From Ficedula albicollis (lineage: Eukaryota > Chordata > Aves > Passeriformes > Muscicapidae), in contig NC_021678.1 in the NCBI RefSeq assembly GCF_000247815.1, forward strand, positions 24,443,036-24,507,035: a stretch of 64,000 nucleotides of DNA. Direction: 5' to 3'. Position numbers and translations under genes: made by a program. Under the pieces are notes generated by a model that worked only from the letters and a program-made list of their open reading frames with translations, made no database searches and was not told the DNA's origin. This document shows positions 13,144-27,668 of this stretch, piece after piece (position 1 is the first letter of the stretch; every line of letters begins with the position of its first letter).

Positions 13144-16100
13144 CTGCTGCTGGCCTCATGCTACACAACAGCAGGTGTTTTGAAATGAGCACCGAGGGGC
13201 CACAGTTCATACCAAACTGTTTTACCTGGCTGTGGTTATGGAAGCAAGCCTTCCCCCTTGTCCTCTAGTGCTGCTGCCTCTGCAGTCAGGTTGGGCCCAC
13301 CATAGTGTTTTTAACAATAGCTGCAATTAGTGAAGTAGGCTGAGCTCAAAGCATGGTTTCTTCCTCCTGTTTCTTTTTCTTGTTGCAGGCTTTCCCGTAG
13401 GGATGTGGCTTGGAGAGGAATCCTTTATAGTTTGCTCGCAGCCTGCTTAGGAAACCAGACTGGTGAGGCCCAGTACCTGATGACTTTCTTCATGCAGCGT
13501 GGCTGCCTCCACCTACATGAGTATTCAGGCCAGTTTACTTGCTTGGAATGCCCAGACTGTGTTTCTATTCTTCCTTCATCTCATAGATATTATAAGTCAG
13601 ATTCTTCTAGTTGTGGTTTCTCTAGACAGAAACATGCACATGGCTTGGTGCCTGCTTAGCTTACTGGAGCAGCCTTCCCACCTGCTGCTCCAGCACTGTG
13701 GTGATGGGGGAGAAGTTCTGCTTGGGGAGCTGGAGGCTCTGCCATGCTCAGGAAATGGGCTGCTCTGAGGTCGCTGTCCTTCTATTCATCCTCCCACTCT
13801 GAATAGTTGGGGACTTCCTCCTTATGGGCATACACAAGTATCAGGTGGAGGATGGGAATGAGAGCAGCATGCAGGATCCACAAGCTCTCCATCCACAAGC
13901 TGGCTCCACTTACATGCTCTTCCACTCTTTAGCAGCTTCTCACTGATATTCCCATCATCACTCATGCCAGAGCTTCTGAAGCAAGTTCACACAGTAGAAA
14001 AATGTCATATATTTAATCCATTGCTCTTCTGTGTATCTGTGCTGGTGGAGTGTGGCAGTGAAAAGCTACACAGAACATCACATTTACCAGTGATACTTGT
14101 TTGCAGCTTGGCCATGGATGCAGGAAAATAATTTGCAGGCACTGGTGCTGCCTTTATGCTGTTTGTTGCTCTGAATTTGCGTGGGGTGTTTGCTGTCTGG
14201 GCGGAGAGAAGGCTCTGGTAGCGATCCTGGCATCTCAGATGTCTCCAGAGAGAGAGATGACCAGTGACGTGTTTCTTCCCAAGCGGCATCCCGAGGTGAC
14301 AGGACAGAATGACAGATGGTGTTGGGTTGCAGAAGAAGCATTTCTGGCATGAGGGGTATAAGCAGCAAACATGAGCCCACGTGGTCAGGGCCAATCAGTC
14401 TCTGCAAGGAGCCGTGGCCTGTTTCAGCTGCTGGGGGTGGGAATCGTTTGCTATAATATGCTAAAGGTTCGAAGCTGAATTGGATCTCAGCTCCTCCAAA
14501 ACCCCCAGTGCTCTCTGATCTGGTATTTTGATTACCTGAACCCATTTTAATGCTAGCTCAAGCGTCAAGCCCTCGCATTTCCATTTAGCTGTTCTAGGGA
14601 AACAATTTTAATAGCTACCCAGCTATTCATCAGGATTAGGCCCTCCTGGAGTAATTTGGATAGCATGAAAGCTAAGTGCAGTGTGATCTGAGCTTAACTT
14701 GGAACATCCAGAGGCACCAAAACCCATTTGCTTCTGTAACTGGAGCATGCTCCTCATCCCCTGCTCTTCATCCTGCTGGCCATGTCCAGGACCAGAAGAG
14801 GAGGCACACAGCCCCCTCTCCTGTTATTCCTGGCCCTGATAGAAACTGGGAGAAGCAGAAGTATCAGCAGGAAGCCCTCACTTTTGGAGCTCCCACCCAC
14901 AAGTTGATGTGAGCACAGAGGAGAAAAGGATCTGTTTGCTGGGGTGCTCACCTGGCTTCCCCACAGGGTGCAACTCCCTGCCCTGGCACTGCAGCACAGA
15001 GCACAGTGGCCTCCCTGGGACCTCTGGAATTCCGGGGGAGCAGGAGCAGTTAATTTGTTCTTTATTTATTGTCTAAGTTTAGATAGCTAGTATGCTGCTC
15101 TGCCAAGTGCTGAGGGAAAAAATTCCTTGTTCCATGTTGTATGTTTCTTGGAGGGACCCTTGCTGAGCTGCCAGTGCCCAGCCAGGCAGTGCTGAGCAGG
15201 GCTTCGTGTTGGCACTGAAGATGTTTTGCTGGTGGCTTCAAGACTTGGGAATGCACATGAGTTTCCTCTCTTGTGCACATATGCATCAAGAAGTTTTGCT
15301 TACTTAATCTCCTGTATGTAGTGGGAAAATGCAAGAAAATGTTCTTTTAAAATGTTTAAAAATTTAAGTTGAATAGATTAGGGTTGTTTTTATGCTGTTC
15401 TGCTGGCTGGCCTTTTCCTATCCAGACTTCACCAAGATTTCTGCAGAAGACAAAGGCACTCAAAAAAATTTGAACATTTTATGGCTGTGGTGGTGGGGAC
15501 CTGTCAAGGGTGATGCTGGCTGCTTTTGTGTAATTGCTGAGATCTGAAAGTGGGAGCTGGAAATCTCTTAAGAATCTGGTCTCTTTAAGCACTTTGACCC
15601 TTTGCATTGGCTGTGGAGGCTCCTGGGACAGCAAAATTTATGTAAGACGTTTTGCAGTGTCATCTTTTTTTCAGTTTTGGGAAGTGTTGAGGCTGGATGG
15701 AGTTCAGCGGGTGAAAGGAATGGTTCTGTTGCATTTAAAAAATGCTGCTCCTTGTTCCTGAGGCTTGTGGGTTGCTTTACAGGGGGAGGCAGGAGAGTAT
15801 CTGCTTTCTGTCTGGTAGGACAGTGACTATTTTATTCACAGAATGGTCTGAATTAAGATAAATCACTGAATCTTGTAGAAATCATGATGGTGAGACAAAG
15901 CCTCTGACTGGCTGAAAAGAATGGCTTTTTGAAGCTCTCTCTAGAAATTTTTACAGTACTTTCTTTTTATATATATATATATGTTTGTGTAATTGTAAAA
16001 GCAGATAAACAAAATATTTGAAATACTGCACAAAGATCATAAATCTTCCAGACTTTCACCATTTTCATAAAAAATAAGGGGAAACTAATACATTAAATTG

Positions 16101-18941
16101 TTTGCACTTTTTCAGTTGTCTAGATAGTGCTATAGTGAAATAACACAGTGCATCCAACTGCAAAGGAAATTCATCTAGGACTGCAGATCAGATGCAGACA
16201 GCAAAGAGGAACTGTTGGAAAGCTTCAGAGAATGGTGAGAGGAAGCTCCCCACTCTTCACTATCCACCTGGGCATTGCATGTCAGAAGGGATGGTGCAGC
16301 TGAAAGGGACTGTCAGCTGTCCCCACTGCTCAGTCCTTAAAAGGAAGGAGGAAGTCAGCTGGAACCTTCAGCATATACAGAAAATAAAAATAAGACAGAA
16401 GAATGGGCCTCATCTCTGCTTTTCTGAAAAACAGAATTGACATGTTGAAAGGGAAGTAAAACTGGGAAGGAAGGAGTTTAGTTCTCATCGTTTATGTATT
16501 TAAAACACTTCAAGAATCTGAAAAAAGGAGAAGAAGGAATTTGTTGTTGTTTCTGTTGTGTTGGGATGGTTCTCCTGGTGCTGTGCTTTGCAGTGTTGCA
16601 TAACAAGCACAAGATGCAACTTCTGTGTAAGAGGAAGTGTGGCAAGTCTGTTGGACACTTAAATACCTCTTGATTCCTCCCCTTGGACATGCATTGGCAT
16701 GTTCTTGTGGTTCCTTCCTTGTCCCCAGCTCCCCAGGAAGAGAGACATCCAGCACTGCCAGGAGAGCCTGGACAGAGATGGAGCCACATGGAAATGTTTA
16801 GGCTCCCCTCTGGGTGGCTTTTACAGCAGGAGCAAGTGTGAAGACAAATATCTTACAGATTGTTTCCTCCCTTCACCCTGCTCACCTTCAGGCATGGAAT
16901 GAAACATTTTCAACTGGACACATGCAATGCAAGGAGTAAAAATCAGAGCAGGACCTGATGTGCTTGAATTTTAGGCATCCTAGAGTTTTGTAGATCATAG
17001 CTACTCTGCTTGTTTTTAAGATGGGCAGAAGATTCAGCCCCATAACTCTGCCTGCCAGCATGAAGTCCATCATCTATTGTTAATTGACCTGCCAGGAGAA
17101 CATCTAGGTGTGATCACAGTAGAGCCTCGTGCTGGGAAGCACATTGGCTGTGCTGCAGTATGGGATGGTAGATGCCCTTAGTGAAGCAGCACTTAAAAGT
17201 CATGCCAAGTGTCTCCTCTGTCCATCAGCATCATCTTCCCTGAGCAGGAATGTGTTTAGTGCCTCGTGTTTCTCTTTGGGGAGCCAGGAGATACCTCTGC
17301 TGAAAGCTGAAACTCAGCATTTGAGCCATCAGACATGAAGTCTCTGATGATTTTACTTAGCCACTGGATAGTGAAGACAAATTTGGCCCTTGTAGAAACT
17401 TCAAAGCAAAGAGCTGGCTGAGGAGGGAGAGTTGATCCCAGCATTTCCTCCAAAAGCAGAAACTAAGAGTGCCCTGCAGCCCTGGGGAGGTCACAGTTAT
17501 GTTGAAAGCCTTTCATGCTCAGCCTCAGGAAGGCTGCTGAAACAGCAAGGACAGGGTGGATTGTGACTGTCACTTGTGGATTGTCAGTGACTGTGCAGAC
17601 TACAATAGATTCATTTACAATTTCATAGACTGTTTCCCATTTAAAACTACACAGATTTCCAGGAGAAGGTCAGCTGCTGGCCACCTGCTCCCCAGAGAAG
17701 TGCTTAAAAGGGCCTTTTCTCCCTTTTAACACCTATAGTCTTTGGGCATTTAGCAAGGCAGGTGTGGGATCTGTCACTGAGGGCTCCAGGACCTCACTCC
17801 CTGCAGACACAGGGGGTATTCAGAGCATCAGAAGCTGCTTGCAGGAGGAGAACTCAACTCACAGATCACAGGGATTGAAAGACCTCCTGAAGCTCTTTGG
17901 GGAGGATGGGGGACAAGAATAGAAACTAGAGAGCCTGGCTTTCTGCCCCTTGTTCTTGAACACGATTACATCACACTACTCTGTTCACATGGTGCAGTTG
18001 ATGTGGTGACGATGCAGTAAATGTGGTGAGAGAGTTGTGGGAGGGGAGCTTTGTGCAGGGGTGTGAGCAGGAGTGAGAGGCAGAGCATGGGATGAGATGG
18101 AGGCAGGTGGGTGTGGGTGTGGAGTGCAGGGAACCTTAACAGCAAAAGCAGAAGTAGAAACCCCACCAAAAGCGCCATTACAGAAAACACTCCTTTTGCT
18201 TATTTTGGAGAATCCATATATATTGTTAGAGCACCCTCATGGGACAACCTGCTCAGTGTTTGTAATCTGAAATCCTGTTGTCTAACATGCTTTTGGCTGT
18301 TAACATTTTCCAACCTATTGTGTAAACAGCTTCTATTTTAACATTTTGGCAAACTGCTTCCTGGGAAAAGCCTGATCCCTCCACCACTCCTCCAGGGTCC
18401 TATTGTCCGGGGTCTTATTTTTCCTTCCTGTTTCACATGAACGTGCAGAGCTTTGACAATTGCACTTTGTAATCTTGAAATGTGAATGCTTTCCAAGTCT
18501 GGAAGGAGTCTCTCAGTTTTTGAGAGTGACCTTTGATTTCCAGTGACAGCCAGGATGGATTTCTGCAATTTTTCATGTTGCCTGGGGCCTGACATTGACT
18601 AATAGGACTGGATATTCAGCAGGAATGTCAGGAAACCTTCAGTGATGAGATTTATTCAGGCTGTCCATGCATAGTTTCAAAACTGTAGGGCTAAGTTCCT
18701 GTTTGGGGTGAAGGGAGCAGTGTTACAACATGGGTGAACTCAGACCATTGCCCCTGCTTTCATTCCACACCCCTCCAGATCTGTCTCATCAACAGCAACC
18801 AGTCTGTTCTGCTTCAACTACTGCAGTAAGGACATGCAAAACCACATGGTTTTCTGTTGAGGACTAGCAGCAATTCCATTGCATTTGCCTTTTGTTTATC
18901 TTTCTTAAGAAAACAGCAGATTCTGCTTATTTTTACTGAAA

Positions 18942-19062
18942 GAGTCCATTGCTGACTGGAAATTACTATCTATTAAAAAAAAAAAATCTAGCAAGATGTA
19001 GGCGAGTCCATTGCTGACTGGAAATTACTATCTATAAAAAAAAAAATCTAGCAAGATGTAGG
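18942..19062. repeat. Tandem duplication, 62-bp unit x2
   Basis: GAGTCCATTGCTGACTGGAA begins at 18942 and again at 19004; each copy ends GCAAGATGTAGG. The copies differ mainly in the internal A-run (CTATTAAAA... versus CTATAAAA...), which is slippage-prone. Otherwise they are identical. Confidence 0.95.
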
Positions 19063-22000
19063 TCACTGTGTTAGAGAAGGGTTTCTGCAGAGCTTCTGCA
19101 CTGACTTAACAGGGGCATGTGTGTGGGGAACAACTCGTAGGAACCAGGGTGCATCTGTAAAAGCAATTTTACATTCTGGTTATGTCTTTTTGGCCCACTG
19201 GGGTTGCTATCAGCATCCTTGTGACCTGCTTTTTTTGCCCTGGGTGCTTGGGAAGACATCAGAGCCCATCAGAGCTCTGCTGCAGGCACAGGTTCCTCGG
19301 GGCACCCCAGAGCTTGGCTGTGCCACCGAAAAGGAAGGGTGCCAAGTGCCCGTGCCATGAACAGTGGGGGACTCTGCATGGGCCAGATTTGTCTTGGTGC
19401 AGCTTCATCTTTTCCAACAGAGCAGATGGGGGCTGCAGGGGAGAGGAGAGGGACTCTACAGCTTGTCAGAGATCGCTGAGGCCATCTGCAAATGTAGATA
19501 AATGGAATAAGGAGACCCTCACACAGAGCTTGTCCACAGAGCACCGGTGATGCAGTAGGACCTGGTTACACTGGGGTTCCTACTTTAAAATTCTTCATTC
19601 AGCACTCTAGCTGAATGTTCCCTGAGTGCAACCTCACATGACTAAAACAAAATTGATTTTTAATAGTTGATTCATTCTTTCCTCTCTTCCATATCTAGGG
19701 CAGAGGGAGTGAACGAAATATTTTTTTTCTCCTATTTGCCTGTTCATGTTTTCATTTAACCAGGGGAGAGTTTGATTTGTGTTTTTATATAAGTGAAGCA
19801 GTATGTGAAAACAGTCCTTTTTTATGGTAAGTTTTGTAAAAAGACTGTTACTATTTTTTACAAAACACAGATTTTGATCTGACAGTATTGTTTTCAACAC
19901 AGGATTGCTTTGAACCAACCACTCACGCTCCTTTGTCCTTCAGGCACTGCAGTGGATTTCACAGGAGTTGAAAATCACATTTCCATCAGTTTCAGTATTC
20001 TCAGCAGCTGTTAGGGGCCCTAACATGGCTCTTCCTTTGCACAGCAGCCAATGGGATGTGAGAGATTTGTTTTCTCTTCTGTCCCCTTTACCTGGCAGGC
20101 AGTGGGTGGGCTGCAGAATGCTGATCCAGGAGGGAAGGTGTCCTGGCCTCCTTTCTTTACAAGCTCTGGCATTGGCCATCCTCCTTGCCTGGAGAGCATC
20201 CCCACCCTGGAGGCTCTGTAATCTCTGCAGGGAAGGTTACTATAAAGGATCAGCAAGCATTTTCTTGGATATTTTAATGCCCCTTTGGGCCCCTGGGATC
20301 AGAATCTGACCCTGGTTCAGGCTAAAGAAGAAGCAAGCAGCAGCTTCTCCAACATTCAAAGCAATGTGAGAATGTTAAACCGATTTCAAAATAAAGACAT
20401 TCATTTGGGCATAAACAATCAGTCACCAAAGAAAGATCCTCAGAGAAGTTTAGCTGCTGAATCCTTGACCTCTAAAGGACCCCTAAATATAGTATTGTAT
20501 GCAATGTGCCTCTTCTTGTGGGTGAGATATTAAGAGCTTATTTATTTATTAGAAAGTGGTTTACAATGTAAGTAAATTAGTGAGTTCCAAGGCCCTCTCT
20601 CAGCTGCCAGATGCTGGGAGGATGTTTATGGCCACTGTAAATAATTTCATGGCTTAATACAAACACATTTTTAGAAATCAAGGGCTGATGACTGCGTGTT
20701 TATAGTGCAGTTGAGGATTTATCAATTCCTCCAGAGTATGAGAAAGAAAACAAACAGTATTTTAGATATTCTAAAAATTCATAAAAAAAGAAGAACCCCA
20801 AAGGTATCCTTCATTCAAGGTGCTGTGGGCTCAAGTCTGCATTGCCTTGGCTGAGCTCTCCCAAGTCTCATCAAGTCAGTGAGATTAGGAAATGCTCAGC
20901 ATCCTTCAGGACCCAGCCCATGTGTTCTGGGGTTTCAACAGCACAGACAAGTTTTCCCAGCACTGAATTTGCAGATCAGTTTGCTGCTGCTGCTGACCTT
21001 TCCCAAGGTCAGCTTTAAATGACAGAAATCAGATCCTTCCCAGTCAGCAGAGCAGCAAGGTAGAGCAGCACAAGGGATTTGCTTTATGTTGTGGCTAAAA
21101 AGCAATAAGGACTGAGCAGCCCCTCTGGGTACCAGCAGAAGGGTGGCTCCAGAGGGAAACCTGCTTCCCAGACATGAGACATGGAATGAAAATGGGGCTG
21201 GAGGGAATTTCCTTTTCGAGGCATGTGTGCAGCGAGGAATTAGAAATCGGCAAGGTGACGTCAGAGCGTATGTGGGATGCTTGGTAGGATTTTTGTGAAA
21301 AGTCTCAGTGCCTTGGGGAGGGATGGGCAGAAATGAAGTATTACAGATGCTTCATTTGAGCTTTAAGTCTATTTTCAGCCTTTGTGTGGATGGCAGTGGA
21401 GAGCCTGAAAATATCAGCAGAAGCTGTGGGCTGCTCGTGTCACGGTGCCTTGTGGTAGCTGCACGTTCCTGTGCTGTGCTCTCCATAGCAACATATTTAC
21501 CATGTAAAACCACACAACCAGCTGAATAGTTATGAGCATTTACACTCTCATGTGCATGGGGAAAACTGATGGTGCTGCTGAGCTGCTGCAAGACAGAAAT
21601 GGTCCTTGCTTTAAATTGCAGCCTAAGCTGTGCTTTCAGTCTAAGGAAGAAATGAAGTTTGATGATGGGAAATGCTTAGGCACATGAATTCACAGGTGCC
21701 TGGTTCTTTGGGAAAAAGTGGCTGTTTTTTAATTACCTAAAAAATTTTGGACAGTGCCCTGGATGTATAACAGGACACATTTACATGGCTTGACACAATG
21801 AGGTTTGCCTGGGCTAATGGTGACAATTAATTAAGGATAATTAATTTAGGGCAAAATACTTTGGGGATTTTTTTCTGTTTTGAGAAAGCAGTCAATCCCA
21901 CTGTAGCACAGATCTGGCAGGCTGAGGTTTGGGTGCTCTCATTGCAGCAGTGTCAAGTTTTTGCAGTGAATGTTGTGTGGTACCATGCTGATCCTTTCCC

Positions 22001-25000
22001 CTGATGGTGCTGGATTGCCCAGCCTAGAATTCAGCTGTGGGGGCTGCAGTCTCCCGCAGAGCAGAGGTGGCTGTGCAGTGCAGGCAGGCAAGGCATGGCC
22101 ATGGATGGAGCCTGCAGGGCTCAGTGGCTAATCCTGGCCATGCCTGGTTTCCTTGTACCTTGACACATTCCCCTCCTGCCAGTTTCTGGGACCAGCAATA
22201 TCTGTGCTGGTAATGTCTTTGAGATGTTTTGGCAGGTACCACAGTGGCAGAGCCCTGTTGCCAAAGGAGCTGGCTCCAGGCTCTGCCTCCAGCTGCCCAC
22301 GGAGCAGGCATGCTCAGCAGGATGGCAAACAGGCACAGAGACAGTGACAGCGTTTGACACGCCTTTGCTGAATGGCTGGGAGGGCTGGGGAACAAGGCTG
22401 CTGACCTGGAAAACAAGCCAAGATTAAGAAATGTCAAATTTCTGGGGAGAAGAGGGTTTCCCAGAGGGCTGAGAGGTGAAGAAAGTAGACTCTGGAGGTT
22501 ACTTTGGGATGGCTAATTTCAAATGGACCATGAACCCTGACATAGCTCTGGTGCCTCTGGAAAGAACCACCCAGAGCTGGGACTCACCTCCCAAAACTGG
22601 GCTCTGGGGCAACTATTGACAGGATGACATGAGTGTGGATGTGACTGCCCTCCTGGGGACAGAGATGAAGGGTGATGTCTTCTAATCACAGCTTTTAGGG
22701 AGCTCCTGGCAGGGTTAATGTAGCAGTGGGCAGGGTGAGGCAGGCACACTGTCCCTCTAACTTGCACCCATAGGTGCTGCAGCTGTCTGTGCCCCAGCAA
22801 AGCCACTGTGTGAGCAGCTTCTCCTATGGTTAAAAATTCTGGTAACCCCAAAGGTGTTTTGTTTGTTGTAGATGTAAAAGTGAACCTAGCAGCTATCCTG
22901 TTATTTATATGTTTGCTTCATGTTGCTCACAAATATGAATTTTCAAGGTGCTGCAAAACTCACTTGGGAAAGAATTGGCATTGCCTGAGCCTTTGAGATC
23001 ATGGGTGACTGCAGCAGCTTTGGCAGATCCGAGTGAAACGCTTCTGGCAGGACAAATCACCGAAATGCATTGGGTAGCAAGTTGTCATTTATCACTATTC
23101 CTGCAGATTTGGGCCATGGTGGCAGTCCCTGCTCACTTCTATGCAGACAGGGCAGTTTTTGTGCTGTGGCAGCTCTTCCAGCTGTGAGGGATGCAACGAG
23201 ACAGAGCTGATGTGGCAGAGCCAGAGGGCAGAGCCTGCAGCACGGGGTGACCCTCACCTCTCCCCAGCAGGATCAGCATCCCAGATGCACTGTGCTGGCT
23301 GACAGCAAGCCAGCAGACAGACAGCATTTCTGTTCTCAGTGCTGTCACTCTGTCCCCCTAGTAACAGTGTGTGGTGTGTTAGCTGTGGGGACAAGGCTGT
23401 AGTGACTTGGAGTCTGTGTAACTCAGGTCTCTTTGCCTACTCCAGCAGTCCTGATGAGCCCTATGATTTCTCCTTGCCACTTTAGGGACTAAATTCCCAT
23501 CCTTATATTCCCCTAGATGCCAGGCTGCATTGGAAATGGTTGGACTGCCAGTGGCAGCCCATTTTCCTTGTTGGCAGCATGGAGCAGGACCTGCATGTTC
23601 AGCACCGTAACCTTGTGGAGGGAAGGATACTTAACCAGGAGGGATTGCACAGACTTCACAGCTCTTCAAATGCTGGAGGGTTCAGCTTGGCCTGGAGAAG
23701 CTGAGCAACCCATCCCTGCCAGGGCTGTGCCGTGCCTGAGCAGCTGCAGTGTAACAGACCAGCAGGTGGTTTGCAAGAATGAGCAGGGATGCAGAGCCCT
23801 CACAGTGTTTAATAGGAAGAATAAAGAGCTGACAGGGCATGTAGGCAGCATCTCGCCCTGACCCTCTTCCCTGTGTTTATTGTACCCTCTCACTGTGTTA
23901 TGTCTAATAAGGGCCATAAGATCCCCTGGGATGGGACTTCCCATTTTTAACTGTCAGGCACAAGGCACACCTAAGCCACCTTATAAATAATTCTGTGCAG
24001 AGGGAAACATGAGCCTGGAACATGGAGGGGTGGCTATGGCAACCACAGTCTGGGTGCTCTGTGTCTCCTGTGGAGACAGAGCAAAGGGGCTGGGGACACG
24101 GCTGCTCCCAGCCTGGAGCAGAGTGTGCACGGCTTCCTGAGCCCCATTCTGCACGTGGCCATCGACTTCTTCCTGAGCTTAACTCATCTCCATGCCTCAT
24201 TGGGATTTCTTCTTTTTTTTTTTTTCCTTTTTTTTTCCCTTTGCCTACTTTGATATGAAAAAAGAAAGTTACAGAGCAGAAATACAGCCAGTAGTAACCC
24301 TTTCTTCTCTGTTTTAGATACCAGGAGAATCTGACCACATCCTCTGTTTATTCTGCCTTCACAAACGATTTTACAGGTTTAGCTGTGTGCCTTCCCAGGA
24401 GCACACTGTGGTGGGTGGGAGGGAATGGGTGCTGATGTGAGTTATCCAGGCTCTTGCTCTGATCACTGGACTATATGTATGTTTGGAAACAAAGACTTTT
24501 ATAAAGTCCTTGTTGTCACAGTACCAGCAACAGTGGGACTGTACTGAGCACAGTGGGGAGAGGTTTTTTTGCTCTAATGTCCAGGTCCCAGACAGACCTG
24601 GGATCAGTCCCAGATTCCTTTGAGCAAGGCATTGCTGGTGTTGATGATGACATTTTGGTTGATGTAAGCACATCAAACTGCAGTTTTTATTACTATGTAG
24701 CAAGGTTTTGGTAGTTTCCTACAACAGTTGAGGGCAGGTGTGTAGAAAAGTTCACAATATCATTCTCACCGACTATTGCTTTAAACTTTGATGCTGAAAA
24801 AGGCAGAAGTTGAAGAGAAATGAGTCAGTTAATGGGATGAGAAATTCCTGAGTTTGGGAGACTCATCCCTGTATTGGTTACCAGATTGGTTAACAGATTG
24901 AAACTGGACAAGTGGATGAATATCTGTGGATGAAGTGGATGCTATGATCTGTGCATTCAAATTATCTTTACTGATAGCCAAGGTGTAAAAGCTTTTCTCT

Positions 25001-27668
25001 GGGGTAGCTGAGGGTGAAATTTGTCTTTTGCTTATTAAGGAGTTGGCTGAAGCTCTGGTAGCAATATTCAGCTCTTTAGTTCCTTTAGATCGGGGGATCA
25101 AAATCATTTTTAAAGAAATCACAAGCCTAATGGGCGTTTGCCAAGACAGAATATATGAATAATTTGTTAAAGATATTACTTTCTCAGTTATATGCCTTGG
25201 TAGAAGTGAGCATGAGCTCTCTGGCTCCCCCATAATTTTGTCCAGCAGGGACAGCTAGAGTGGGAGATCTAGGCTTAGTTTCAGGAAATCTCCTTTGCTG
25301 TTCTCTCCACTGCACAATGCAAGGGGACAAATGGAAAGTGCAGTTTAGCAAAGAATTTTTTTTGGTTCTGTGGAATGTAGTTTCAAACCTTACCCTGTGC
25401 TCCTGGTTTGGGACTGCTGATATGCTTATGTGTTCATCCTGTTGCCTTCAGTGGGATGTAAATACGTGTTTAGAGGAAGTGTGTGCTGAAGTGCTGTTGT
25501 TACATGGAACATGCCTAAACATGTACAGATCTTTCCTGAATTGGTGCTGACAGCTGCAATTGTGCTATTTTAAAACAAGCTCATCTAACAAGGCCATGAT
25601 TTCCTTCTTCCCTTCACAGCTGTGAGAATGCATCCTGCAGACTCCACCAGCCCTGGAGTAGGAGTGGGGTGGATGGGGTGTAGTGGCTGTACTGTCATTT
25701 TGGACATGTGGAAAATGAGTCAGACATTTTTTGAGAGTTCCTTCATGCTGGACTATGGGTGGAAATTCTCCAAGAAAGAGATATTAAAAAGAATTAAAAC
25801 AAATAAAATATTCTGGACAAGTAGCACTATGTGCATTCTATCAGATATATGTTTGTTGGATCTTTAGATGAGGAACCAGCTTGGAGGAGGAGAGATATCT
25901 GTAAACTTAGTTAGTCATGGTTGAAAAACTGAAATGGTTTTGGCAAACTCTAGCTGTTTTCTTTTCCTAATTTCAAAATTCTGTATTTCAATGTTGAGTC
26001 TTGAAATAACATTTTAATTTTGAAAAATCACTGGCAACAGTGATTTCCAAATAAGCCTCAGAAACCAACTGGAGAAGCTCTTGGTCCAATATTCATTTGT
26101 TTTTATAAAAGGAAGTTAGATAAACTGAACACTCTGCTTCAGGTTAGCCCAAAATACTGTATCTTCACAATTAATTTTAATTTTTCTTCAGGCAGGATAT
26201 GAAATATTATGTACTATTACTGCATTTCATAGGCTGCATCTTCACTGGAAAATGTACTTTTAGCCCTGGTAGGTGAGTTAGCAGCAAAATCCTTGTGATG
26301 TCCAGGCAGTTTATCATTTAGCAGTGCTTTTCTGAACCAAACAGGACTGCAGCAAGCCCAGGCTCCTGGGATTCCAAAGGAATTGTGTCTTCCCCAGTGG
26401 CATAAAATCAGTTCAATAAGCAATGGTGCTGGGTAAAATGCTTGGAGAGACCCTGACAGATACAAAGTGGTTATTGCTGGCTTGAATTCTCCCTCTTTGC
26501 AGCTCTTTTCAAAGCCATCAGTGAGGCAGGAGCCTGAGACTGGGAAATGTGGGCAGAAGCTGCAGGAGGAGCCAGCATCTCCATGGCTGCCTGAAGGCAC
26601 AGGGGTAAATGAAAGTGAGAGAAAAAGGGTGGATGCAGGAAGGGAGGATGATAAATGGGAAGGAGGCAGAAAGTGCTTGTTTTGAAGAAAATTGCTGTCA
26701 GGTGAGTCAGGGGGTGAGGGAGTGTGTCTGATGCAGCTTGGGAATTGGCTGTGAGCACTGAGATGCTATGGAAACGTTTGCACAGCAAAGGTTTGGAAAT
26801 AGGGTTGTGGGAGGGCCCATGGCAATCTGCAGCAGAACACAATGAGGTAAATTTGTGGGGTTAACACTACGTGCAATTGTGATCTTACCTGAATAGGTGA
26901 GATAAGAGAGTCAAAATTCTTAGGAGGAAAAAAGTGATGATAGTGCCAGGGTAAGCAACAGAGTCAGAGCTATGAGAAGAGAGCTCTATAAAGTTATTAG
27001 ACAGTAAGGACTTGCAATTATTGCCCTAATTTCCCATGAAGAATGAAAAAAATCCTACCAAACAGAGCTTTTCTACAGAGAAATTTAGGTTTTAAGGATC
27101 AGGAAGCATCAGATAAAGTGACAATTGGCAGTCTCCTGGGAGAATTAAGTTTATTAGCGGTAATTAAAACAAATAAAAAAGGCTTTCCATCTATAGAAAT
27201 AGTCAAAGGAAATGGAAGGGAGATGTGAGTCACCCTATAGAGAGAGGCAGGACTGAGATTAAAATAACATTGGTATGGTCCTAAAAGTGATGGTTGTTTT
27301 TCTGTGATATCCAAGAGGGATAATAATAATTGATCATGGAGTCTAGCAGGCCTGAGGCATGGAGGTGAAAATCATTGATTGGGGTGGGAGTAGAGTTCAA
27401 AGACTTCATATGTGAGTGGGAGATGGATTAAGGAGTGAGTAACAGGATCTAGGTTGTCTCCACAAAACTCAGGGCACATGGTTTCTGCTCAAACCATATT
27501 TCTCTGACTTTAAGGAGAGTTAGAAAACCCATGAACACAATAAAGGGTATCAGGCCAGCAGAGGCCAATATCCAGAGGTGGCTGTGGCAGTGGATGGGCA
27601 TATCTTCAACCTGAAGATGTTTGTCAGTCTCCAAAACTGCTGGCTGGGGAGGATGAATTTACCCCAGA